Part shown: piece after piece, positions 1 through 6,586 of the stretch
Layout of the letters: each line of letters starts with the position of its first letter
How positions within the stretch are numbered: position 1 is the stretch's first letter
Assembly: GCA_031266255.1 (NCBI GenBank)
Contig: JAISBK010000105.1
Span: 1-13,445, forward strand
DNA: 13,445 nt
Direction: 5' to 3'
Source of the DNA: Treponema sp.
GTDB lineage: Bacteria > Spirochaetota > Spirochaetia > Treponematales > Breznakiellaceae
Made by a program: the position numbers and the translations under genes
The notes under the pieces: model-generated
What the model was told of the DNA's origin: nothing
The model's database searches: none
Seen by the model: the letters and a program-made list of their open reading frames with translations, nothing else

Positions 1-386
1 GCTGCATGGCGGATATGATTGGCAATAAAGGTCGAATTGGTGATTACCGTAATATCCCGTCTCTGTTTAGCCACCGCTTCAGCCAAAAATGCACAACAGG
101 AACCGGACTCGAGCATCACTACTTCTCCATCCTGTATTATCTCTACCGCGGCCTGGGCGATCCGCCGCTTTACTTCATAATGATAGGCCATACGCCTACC
201 CACATCATCTACCGAACCAATTACTGCATAACCATGTTCCCGGCGAATAATGCCCTGTTCCTCAAGTACCGCTAATTCCTTGCGTATGGTTACCGTGGAA
301 ACCCCCAGATTGGATGCCAAGACAGATACTTCAATACGCTGGTTTTTTGTAAGAATCTCGAGTATTTTTGCATGCCGGTTTATCAT
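1..386 (-). CDS. DeoR-family transcriptional regulator, 5' part only
   Basis: The frame is open from an ATG at 386 to the window edge and gives 128 complete residues of a protein whose family is usually about 250 residues. Residues about 5-53 form the N-terminal winged helix-turn-helix typical of DeoR proteins, with the recognition helix in VSTVTIRKELAVLEEQGIIR (30-49). From about residue 75 the effector-binding domain begins, with the phosphosugar-pocket-like stretch DGEVVMLESGSCCAFLAEAV (86-105) and then ITNSTFIANHI (115-125). Such proteins usually repress a sugar or nucleoside catabolic operon and respond to a phosphorylated sugar. The target here is unknown and probably lies beyond the edge. 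The start is secure: AGGAGG sits six bases upstream of the ATG and the HTH begins at once. A sigma70-like promoter is seen about 100 bases upstream. The family call is strong, the ligand is not predictable. Confidence 0.9.
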   Translation of the reverse strand, partial: MINRHAKILEILTKNQRIEVSVLASNLGVSTVTIRKELAVLEEQGIIRREHGYAVIGSVDDVGRRMAYHYEVKRRIAQAAVEIIQDGEVVMLESGSCCAFLAEAVAKQRRDITVITNSTFIANHIRHA

Positions 387-699
387 CCTCCCCCTCCTGA
401 GTTCAAAGTTACCGAATAGAGCCACTCCCAAAACCAGCCGAGTGTTGAGATTGACTCCTCATTCATTTTAAAAGAAGTATTTTCTAAAGCATACTCAAAA
501 TTTTTTTATAAATCAATATTTTTATTTCATTCATAAAAAAGTTGCTTTCATAACAAATATATTTACTTACAAATATGATATTGTGGAGCATATTTAAAAT
601 AATGGAATGAGATTTCAGTGCTGCGTAACCCACGAAAACAGGCGGCGGATATCGTCTGAGAACGATTTGCGTAAGAACATCTGCCAAGAGGGTATTCCC
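387..699. other. Intergenic region between binding-protein gene and DeoR gene
   Basis: These 313 bases hold no gene I can support. The part from about 470 to 600 is strongly AT-rich and contains the promoter for the DeoR-family gene, with an A-rich stretch directly upstream of the -35 box that could act as an UP element. Near the end of the upstream gene there are two short hairpins, GAGGG/CCCTC at 688-701 (overlapping the stop codon) and ATCGT/ACGAT at 651-666. Neither has a following T-run, so no intrinsic terminator is evident. Confidence 0.6.
488..516 (-). promoter_or_regulatory. Sigma70-like promoter of the DeoR-family gene
   Basis: Reading the minus strand, TTGATT (516-511) and TATGCT (493-488) are separated by exactly 17 bases. 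The bases upstream of the -35 box are A-rich. Transcription would start near 481 and give a leader of about 95 bases before the ATG at 386. This is by eye against the consensus, not an experiment. Confidence 0.5.
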
Positions 700-2415
700 T
701 CACCCCCAGCTTTCGCCCACTGGCGGTGCTTGCGTTACCCCAGGTAAAGGCTTATAGGCCTTGAAAGATAAGTACTTGAAAGGATGAATATCCAGAGCAT
801 TGGGAAACCACCCGTCTAGTTCATCGGTATCCACGATATTTATAGCCGGACTATAGGAAATGGGGAGCACGGTACCGCGGTCAAGCAGTAGTTTTTCTGC
901 CTCGGCCAGGGTTGCCCAACGTTTTTCCCCATCTTCGGTCATGGACTTGTCTATCAGGGTTTCATAATCCGTATCATTGTACTGAGCATCATTTAGATTA
1001 GAATCCCGGCGCCACATTTGAAGGAAGGTATAAGGATCGGCAAAATCCCCGATCCAGGTGGAAAAGCCTACCCCATAGTCGTTTTGTTTCAGAGCGTGAA
1101 AGTATTGATTGTACGGAACCACATTGATTCTCACCGGAACCCCGAGCTTTCCCATCCAAGCCTCGGCCATGAGGGCTCCGATACGGGAAGCCTCTGCAGA
1201 AGGGGTCAACTTGATCACCAGATCCGGAAGCCCCACCCCTTTGGGAAACCCTGCCTCCGCCAAAAGCCGTTGAGCTTCTTCGGTATCAGTATTATCCAGC
1301 CCTCTTACTTGGGGATATCCTGGAATAGGATAAATGAGGGTTTTTGCCGGAAGATAATGTCCTTCCCGGATTTCCTCCCAGGGCAGGGCTAGGGAAAGAG
1401 CCCGCCGGATCCGGTGATCAGTCCAGGGCTTTTCCGCAGATCGAATAAAATAGTAGTGGGTGGCAAACATAGGGTTGACCATGATACCGCTTCGATCCGT
1501 GAGGCCTTCCAAGTTTACCTCCCCGGAAATCCACCGGGCCTCCCCAGAATTCCACAAGGCCGCGGCTTCATCCCCATCTTCGGTAAACTTCAAAATGATC
1601 TTATTCAGGGATACATTGCGAGCATCCCAATAATGGTCATTTTTAACCAGCACCATACGATCCGGCTGGTATTCCTGCATATAAAAAGGTCCATTAGAAA
1701 TCAGCGGAGAAAGAGACCAATCCATGCGGTTCAGCATAGAAGGATGAATTGGACTAAAGGAATGATGACAAAGCATACTGGGAAAGAAAGATGCCGGGGT
1801 GTTAAGCCGGACCACCAAGGTCCGCGGATCATCGGCCCTAATGCCAATCCGCCTGGGATCTCGCAGCTGCCCTGTCCGGTATTCCCTGGCCCCATCAATA
1901 ATATCAAACAGGGATGAATAGGGGGAATTCGCCGCAGGATCCAAAAGGGATATCCAAGCAGCCCGGAAATCTTCCGCACTTACCCTATCCCCGTTCCAGT
2001 ATCGGGCGTTTTCCCGGATGGTAAAGGTCCACTGTTTTTTATCCTCCGACACTTCCCAGTCTTCGGCAAGCCCAGGAACCGGTTCCATGGTAAAAGGATG
2101 ATAGGAAAAAAGACCCTCATACAATCCGGTAAAAAGCTGGGCTTCATGGGCAAGATAGGACTTCCGGAAATCCAGTTCCACTTCCCCCTTGGAAAAGGTC
2201 AGGGTAAGCTGGTCTCGGATCAACGACCGGGGCCGGGTTTCCGCGAAATCCGACCTTTGCGAGAATTCCCCAGAATCCACAGAACGCTCCGTGGATTCCT
2301 CAGGTAACACTTCTTCTCGATGAGCAGCGCTTTTGCACGATCCAAAACTCAACATGATAAGCATATATCCGAACGTGAGCCTGACCCCGATATCTCTGAC
2401 ATTGGATTTTTTCAT
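700..2415 (-). CDS. Family 5 extracellular solute-binding lipoprotein (OppA-type peptide binding)
   Basis: This 571-residue protein should capture peptides outside the cytoplasmic membrane for an ABC importer. It starts with a lipoprotein signal: positive residues, a hydrophobic stretch at about 11-25 and a putative lipidated Cys27 in LSFGSC. Phe at -3 is unusual for enterobacteria but tolerated in spirochaetes. A charged linker (28-68) follows. The SBP_bac_5 domain covers about 85-550, with EGLFSYHPFTMEPVPGLAEDW (from residue 100), WNGDRVSAEDF (140-150), NGPF (241-244) and the family hallmark WIGDFADPYTFLQMW (454-468). Length is normal for OppA or DppA. No permease or ATPase gene lies in this window, so it is either an orphan binding protein or its transporter is elsewhere. 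AAGGTG five bases upstream of the ATG supports the start. A set of inverted repeats lies about 40-100 bases upstream. The ligand class (peptide rather than nickel or another small molecule) is inferred from family. Confidence 0.92.
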   Translation of the reverse strand: MKKSNVRDIGVRLTFGYMLIMLSFGSCKSAAHREEVLPEESTERSVDSGEFSQRSDFAETRPRSLIRDQLTLTFSKGEVELDFRKSYLAHEAQLFTGLYEGLFSYHPFTMEPVPGLAEDWEVSEDKKQWTFTIRENARYWNGDRVSAEDFRAAWISLLDPAANSPYSSLFDIIDGAREYRTGQLRDPRRIGIRADDPRTLVVRLNTPASFFPSMLCHHSFSPIHPSMLNRMDWSLSPLISNGPFYMQEYQPDRMVLVKNDHYWDARNVSLNKIILKFTEDGDEAAALWNSGEARWISGEVNLEGLTDRSGIMVNPMFATHYYFIRSAEKPWTDHRIRRALSLALPWEEIREGHYLPAKTLIYPIPGYPQVRGLDNTDTEEAQRLLAEAGFPKGVGLPDLVIKLTPSAEASRIGALMAEAWMGKLGVPVRINVVPYNQYFHALKQNDYGVGFSTWIGDFADPYTFLQMWRRDSNLNDAQYNDTDYETLIDKSMTEDGEKRWATLAEAEKLLLDRGTVLPISYSPAINIVDTDELDGWFPNALDIHPFKYLSFKAYKPLPGVTQAPPVGESWG

Positions 2416-2453
2416 ACATACACCTTGTATACTATAGATTCGACTTTATCTTC

Positions 2454-2518
2454 GAGTTATCAGATACTGGCCAGCCTTACGCGTCATCCAGTAGGTGATA
2501 ATTCCCCTGTTATTATCA
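2454..2518. repeat. Three overlapping inverted-repeat arms upstream of the binding-protein gene
   Basis: Arm A (2454-2470), arm B (2488-2504) and arm C (2512-2518) share a TTATCA/TGATAA core. A and the reverse complement of B match at 14 of 17 positions, with a 17-base loop. B and C form a separate perfect 7-bp pair, TGATAAT (2496-2502) with ATTATCA (2512-2518), around a 9-base loop. B can therefore pair with A or with C but not both. No T-run follows either hairpin on the minus strand, so a simple intrinsic terminator is unlikely. It could be an operator with repeated half sites or a folding leader in the mRNA running into the binding-protein gene. Confidence 0.65.
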
Positions 2519-2528
2519 TCGGTACGTT

Positions 2529-3917
2529 CTAAACCTGATCTTTCTGGACAATATCCAGCTTTTTAAGTTGTTCTGCTTCTTCCTTCTGGATGGTATAATC
2601 AGAATACCGCTGGTTTGCCTTGATATAGGCGTTCTTCAAGGTAGAAAGTTCCGGTTTTATGCCCTTTATCTGATCCCGCTCATGCTGATCAACCGCCTGC
2701 TTAAAATAATCATCCAACGCGTTTAAGGTTTTATGACAAGACTGCATATCCCGGATACCTTGTTCCAAGAACTTGATCAGTTGCTCATCCGATAACGCAG
2801 CCAGCTTGGGAAGGCTTGTATTGGCCGCGGAGTTAAATTGTTTTATCTTTCTATCAATCTTATTACGAAACTGGTTAAAGTCAACCGATACTTTGACCGG
2901 AGAACTCCCCGGATTCTGCAGTTCCACTTCATATATGACCGCTTCCGGCTCCTTGTTGAGTATCTGAGCCAACAGTCGCTTAACTTTATCCCAAAAACTG
3001 ATCTTACGGTTTATCAGAATAGTCTCATTAGCATCCAGTTTCGCCCCTACTTCCAGCAGAATCGGCGTAAGCCCGCCTAGGATCTGAATTCCTTCAATGA
3101 GGAAATGCTTTAATGAAACCTCATGCACCGCGGTATCTTTCTTATTCTGAGTCAGCTTTAGCGATTTGAGGATATTTTCCCGCAACTCCTGGCTCTGAGA
3201 GGAATAGTCTTCTTTTATGATTTCCTCTAATAGTTTGGTATACACAGACTGACCCGGCATAGCAGCGGCTATTTGTTTCTTGATATCAACGACCGAGGGG
3301 CTTTTTCCCTCAGGTATACGCTTACTTATGGCCGTTCGGACTTCAAGTTTATACGTCTCCCGATTAAAATTAGACAGTACCTCTAAATAACCCAGTATCG
3401 AACGGCTTAATTTAGATAAACGCTGGATAAGCCCTACGATACCCCCCACCCCCAAAGCATCAATTCCCTTCCGTAATTGACTGGTTAATTCTGCCACGGC
3501 CCGGGTAATAGGAGAGGAAGAGTCCTCGGTAAGATTAATCCAATCAATGTATTTTATGAGGCCAAGCACACGCTTAATCCGGTCCAGGGTAAAATACGTC
3601 ACGTGAAACTGATAAAAATTTACCAGCATATCCAGCTGCGTATCATAATGAGACAATCGAATGGTAAGCTGTTCGTTCTTTTCAGCGTCTGAGAATGCTT
3701 CAGTTGCAGGAACCTTAATTTCCCCGATCTGAACATCCTGTTTATACGGATCTTCCTTGACCATCCCCTTGGTGAGTAACATAGCATATAATGATCCGTA
3801 GGCATTATAGAAAGCACGGAGTTCCTCTTTCAAGGTAAGCATTACCGATTTTTCAATAACTTCCTGCCGAGCCTGTAAAGCTTCAGAAAGAGCTTTCTGA
3901 TAATCTTCATCCATCAT
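2529..3917 (-). CDS. Conserved hypothetical helical protein (spirochaete family, possibly DUF5312)
   Basis: The 462-residue product has no signal peptide and no clear membrane segment, so it is probably cytoplasmic. It is rich in Lys, Glu, Leu and Ile in long amphipathic stretches, for example 8-35, 105-125, 140-180 and 425-455, and is likely mostly alpha-helical with a coiled-coil-like C terminus. I see no catalytic motif, nucleotide-binding loop or Cys cluster. From memory it resembles a protein family found only in spirochaetes and annotated as DUF5312. I cannot confirm that without a profile search, and no function is known to me. It lies 74 bases after the DUF2156 gene and 113 bases before the lipoprotein gene, all on the same strand. 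Two ATG codons stand in tandem at 3917 and 3914, and neither has a recognisable Shine-Dalgarno sequence. The next internal Met is at residue 26 (VMLTL), which would remove part of the first helix. Confidence 0.8.
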   Translation of the reverse strand: MMDEDYQKALSEALQARQEVIEKSVMLTLKEELRAFYNAYGSLYAMLLTKGMVKEDPYKQDVQIGEIKVPATEAFSDAEKNEQLTIRLSHYDTQLDMLVNFYQFHVTYFTLDRIKRVLGLIKYIDWINLTEDSSSPITRAVAELTSQLRKGIDALGVGGIVGLIQRLSKLSRSILGYLEVLSNFNRETYKLEVRTAISKRIPEGKSPSVVDIKKQIAAAMPGQSVYTKLLEEIIKEDYSSQSQELRENILKSLKLTQNKKDTAVHEVSLKHFLIEGIQILGGLTPILLEVGAKLDANETILINRKISFWDKVKRLLAQILNKEPEAVIYEVELQNPGSSPVKVSVDFNQFRNKIDRKIKQFNSAANTSLPKLAALSDEQLIKFLEQGIRDMQSCHKTLNALDDYFKQAVDQHERDQIKGIKPELSTLKNAYIKANQRYSDYTIQKEEAEQLKKLDIVQKDQV

Positions 3918-3991
3918 AAGTAATTTTACTATGCACTATTATGCCAAATAGATCAATCGAGGTACATTATCAGGACCACGGTTCCCCTTGG

Positions 3992-4864
3992 TTACGGCTT
4001 GTAATGACCGGTGTATTTGCGTACAAACCCCCAAGGGCGATAAGTCATTTTCGCTTGACGAAGCCCTTCGTCCCCCAGATCCTGTTCCCGGTTAATATAG
4101 GTAAACCCTTCAGCCAGGGACGCCGCAAAGGTCTGGTTCATAAACTGATAAATCCCCTTGTATTCGTCAATGCCTTTCTCAAAATGAATGGCAAAGATGC
4201 TTCCTTTGGCCAGGGCTTCTCCTAAACACCAACCTGCGGGTTTTCCGTTTATGTAATACATACTCCCCTGCATACCCAGTACCGTAAACCGTTCCAGGGC
4301 TTCCTTGGCCGCAAGGTAATCCCCATCCTCCCCCTTGTCCTGCCGCCACCGTTCCAGCACCATCATGGCTTGAGGAATGAGGTCCGGGTGTAAAGGCGCT
4401 TCTTCATGGGTATAGGTACTGAGAAAAGCGTTCACTAAGTTCCGTTTCTTGTGAAACTTTTTCCCGGGGAGCTGGGCAAGATCGGTTCTCAGGTAAAGGT
4501 AATCAAAATTATCCCGATCCTCGGTGAGTTCAATCCCCCACTGCACAAGCCGTTCCCGGTTCGGCGTCACGACCGAGTCTGATATGCCTTTCCAATAGGC
4601 ATGGGTCTTGAAAAGATCCTGCACCACCTCCTGTTCAGGAACTTCGCAGGGACTCATAAAAAAGCGCGTACCCTCCCGCTCTCCAGAAATGATCAGACTC
4701 TGCTTATGTAACGAGACGTGATAATTATACCGTTTTCGAAATAAATACAGATTGGCAAAGGTGTATTCCGAAACTCCATCAGGAATCTGAAATAACCGGG
4801 CTTGTATCTCTGTTTGTAATGCAAAACTTATGGGTACCCATTCAGGGTAACAAGATATGGACAT
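3992..4864 (-). CDS. DUF2156 protein, phosphatidylglycerol lysyltransferase C-terminal-like (GNAT fold)
   Basis: The 290 residues match the stand-alone soluble form of the domain found at the C terminus of MprF, the enzyme that moves lysine from Lys-tRNA to phosphatidylglycerol. Family landmarks are EYTFANLYLFR (33-43), YLRTDLAQLPGKKFHKKRN (124-142), the GNAT-like strand INGKPAGWCLGE (205-216), and the strongly diagnostic INREQDLGDEGLRQAKMTYR (257-276). There is no transmembrane flippase domain as in full MprF, so a soluble protein is expected. The substrate of the stand-alone form is not known to me, and transfer of an aminoacyl group is only an inference from the fold. TCCT at 4870-4873 (AGGA on the coding strand) is five bases from the ATG and supports the start. 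The gene lies 81 bases after the ABC-F gene on the same strand, with no terminator-like hairpin plus T-run between them, so read-through is possible. Confidence 0.88.
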   Translation of the reverse strand: MSISCYPEWVPISFALQTEIQARLFQIPDGVSEYTFANLYLFRKRYNYHVSLHKQSLIISGEREGTRFFMSPCEVPEQEVVQDLFKTHAYWKGISDSVVTPNRERLVQWGIELTEDRDNFDYLYLRTDLAQLPGKKFHKKRNLVNAFLSTYTHEEAPLHPDLIPQAMMVLERWRQDKGEDGDYLAAKEALERFTVLGMQGSMYYINGKPAGWCLGEALAKGSIFAIHFEKGIDEYKGIYQFMNQTFAASLAEGFTYINREQDLGDEGLRQAKMTYRPWGFVRKYTGHYKP

Positions 4865-4900
4865 TATGATCCTAATATACGCTTTTTTATGTTAATTGCA

Positions 4901-4915
4901 GCTATAGCCCGGGCT
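4901..4915. repeat. Overlapping short palindromes between ABC-F and DUF2156 genes
   Basis: The 8-bp palindrome GCTATAGC (4901-4908) overlaps the 10-bp palindrome AGCCCGGGCT (4906-4915). They stand in the 81-base gap between two same-strand genes. No T-run follows on the minus strand, so this is not a typical terminator. It may be a protein site or chance. Confidence 0.35.
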
Positions 4916-4945
4916 TCCTCTCTCTAGTTTCTATATGCAAGAACA

Positions 4946-6586
4946 TTAGATCACCAAACGACCTGCAGAATCCGAAGCTGCGGATCGCAGGGTCTTGACC
5001 GACGCATCTGCCAAGTAATCGTCAAAAGGCATCATACGGTCGATGGGGGCATATCCTGCCGGGAGGATTTCCACGATACGGTTTGCCAGAGAATTGACGA
5101 ATTCATGGTCATGGGAGTTAAACAACAATACCCCGTTAAAAGCCGCAAGGCCCTCGTTCAGCGCGGTTATCGCTTCCAAATCCAAGTGGTTGGTAGGCTC
5201 GTCCAAGATGAGTACATTGGCCCCAGAAAGCATCATCCGGGCAAGCATACACCGGACCTTTTCGCCTCCTGAAAGGACATGCACCGGCTTGAGGGCCTCG
5301 TCCCCAGAAAAAAGCATCCGTCCCAGGAAGCTGCGCACGTACGTGTCATCCTGATCCGGAGAATACTGTTTGAGCCAATCGGTAATGGAACATTCCGCCG
5401 TAAACCAGGCGTTGTTTTCCTTGGGGAAATAGGAAAAGCTCGTGGTCTGTCCCCAATAATAAGCGCCGCCCGTAGGCTTTTGCAGTCCCGCGATACAGTC
5501 AAACAACGCGGTCTTGGCCTGATGTTCCACCCCTACAAAGGCAATCTTATCCCCTTTATTCACGGTGAGCGAAAAAGGGGGAAGCAATGCAGCCCCTTCA
5601 CTCGTATAGGTTAGGTTCTCCATCCGCAGTACGTTGTTCCCAATCTCCCGATCCGGTTTGAAGCCCACGTAGGGAAATTTCCTGCTGGTTACGGTGATGT
5701 TTTCCAGATCCAACTTTTCTAAAACCTTCTTACGGCTTGTGGCCTGACGGCTTTTTGCCGCATTTGAGGCGAAGCGCTGGATGAATTCCTTGAGTTCCCG
5801 GGCTTTTTCTTCCCGTTTCTTCAGCTGATCCCGAGCCTGACGCTGGAGCATCTGGCTCATCTGGTACCAAAAATCGTAGTTCCCTGAATAGAGGGTGATT
5901 TTCCCAAAATCAATGTCGCATATCTGGGTACAGACCGCGTTGAGAAAATGCCGGTCATGGGAAACCACAATAACCGTGTTAGGAAAATCCATGAGGAAAT
6001 CCTCAAGCCAGGTGATGGATTCCAGGTCAAGGCCGTTGGTGGGTTCGTCCAAAAGAAGAATGTCTGGGTTACCGAACAGGGCCTGGGCCAACAATATCCG
6101 CACCTTTTTGGATTCGTCCACAACTGCCATCATCTTACTTTGATCTGCCTCGTCAATACCCAGCCCGGAGAGGAGCTGCCCTGCCTGAGCCTCTGCCTCC
6201 CAGCCGCCCAGGTCGGCAAAATCCGCTTCCAGTTCGCTGGCCCGCATACCGTCGGCTTCGGAGAAATCTTCTTTAGCATAGATTCCTTCCCGTTCTTTTT
6301 GAATGGCATAGAGCTTAGGATACCCCATGATCACCGTTTCAAGAACCGAAAACGCCTCAAAAGCAAAGTGGTCCTGCTTCAGAACCGCGATACGCTCTCC
6401 AGAACTGACCCCAATAGTACCCCGGTCGTGTTCGATTTCTCCTGAGAGTATTTTTAAGAAAGTGGATTTTCCTGCCCCATTGGCTCCAATGATGCCGTAA
6501 CAGTTGCCGGGGGTGAATTTGAGATTGACGTCCTTAAAGAGGGTTCGCTCTCCATAGCTCAAGCTGACATCGGTAATCGTAATCAC
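4946..6586 (-). CDS. ABC-F family ATPase, YbiT-like
   Basis: The product (546 residues) has two ABC domains in one chain and no membrane segment, the layout of ABC-F translation factors that bind the ribosomal E site. Domain 1 has Walker A GANGAGKS (34-41), Walker B with catalytic Glu in ILLLDEP (176-182) and the switch His in SHDRH (209-213). The inter-domain linker (about 225-310) is charged and helical. Domain 2 has signature LSGGEKVR (438-445), Walker B VLILDEP (458-464) and NSHDHEF (490-496), the His form typical of the YbiT group. Two motifs are degenerate: the first signature reads VDESKKVR (156-163) and the second Walker A reads GVEHQAKT (352-359). Both belong to the same composite ATP site. 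The start is GTG, overlapping the helicase stop as GTGA, with AAGGAG nine bases upstream inside the helicase gene, so translation is probably coupled. A role in ribosome rescue or antibiotic tolerance is inferred only from family. Confidence 0.93.
   Translation of the reverse strand: MITITDVSLSYGERTLFKDVNLKFTPGNCYGIIGANGAGKSTFLKILSGEIEHDRGTIGVSSGERIAVLKQDHFAFEAFSVLETVIMGYPKLYAIQKEREGIYAKEDFSEADGMRASELEADFADLGGWEAEAQAGQLLSGLGIDEADQSKMMAVVDESKKVRILLAQALFGNPDILLLDEPTNGLDLESITWLEDFLMDFPNTVIVVSHDRHFLNAVCTQICDIDFGKITLYSGNYDFWYQMSQMLQRQARDQLKKREEKARELKEFIQRFASNAAKSRQATSRKKVLEKLDLENITVTSRKFPYVGFKPDREIGNNVLRMENLTYTSEGAALLPPFSLTVNKGDKIAFVGVEHQAKTALFDCIAGLQKPTGGAYYWGQTTSFSYFPKENNAWFTAECSITDWLKQYSPDQDDTYVRSFLGRMLFSGDEALKPVHVLSGGEKVRCMLARMMLSGANVLILDEPTNHLDLEAITALNEGLAAFNGVLLFNSHDHEFVNSLANRIVEILPAGYAPIDRMMPFDDYLADASVKTLRSAASDSAGRLVI

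Noticed and set aside
484..687. Minus-strand frame of 67 codons in the gap before the DeoR gene
   Set aside because: It starts with TTG, has no Shine-Dalgarno, runs through the AT-rich promoter region and overlaps the DeoR promoter. The protein shows no recognisable motif.
688..701. GAGGG/CCCTC hairpin as terminator of the binding-protein gene
   Set aside because: The stem overlaps the stop codon and is followed by TTGGCAG rather than a T-run on the minus strand.
1018..1917. Two plus-strand open frames of 124 and 167 codons
   Set aside because: Both are antisense to the conserved solute-binding domain, lack ribosome binding sites and have no motif.
5948..6445. Plus-strand open frame of 165 codons
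   Set aside because: It is antisense to the first ABC domain of the ABC-F gene and has no family features.
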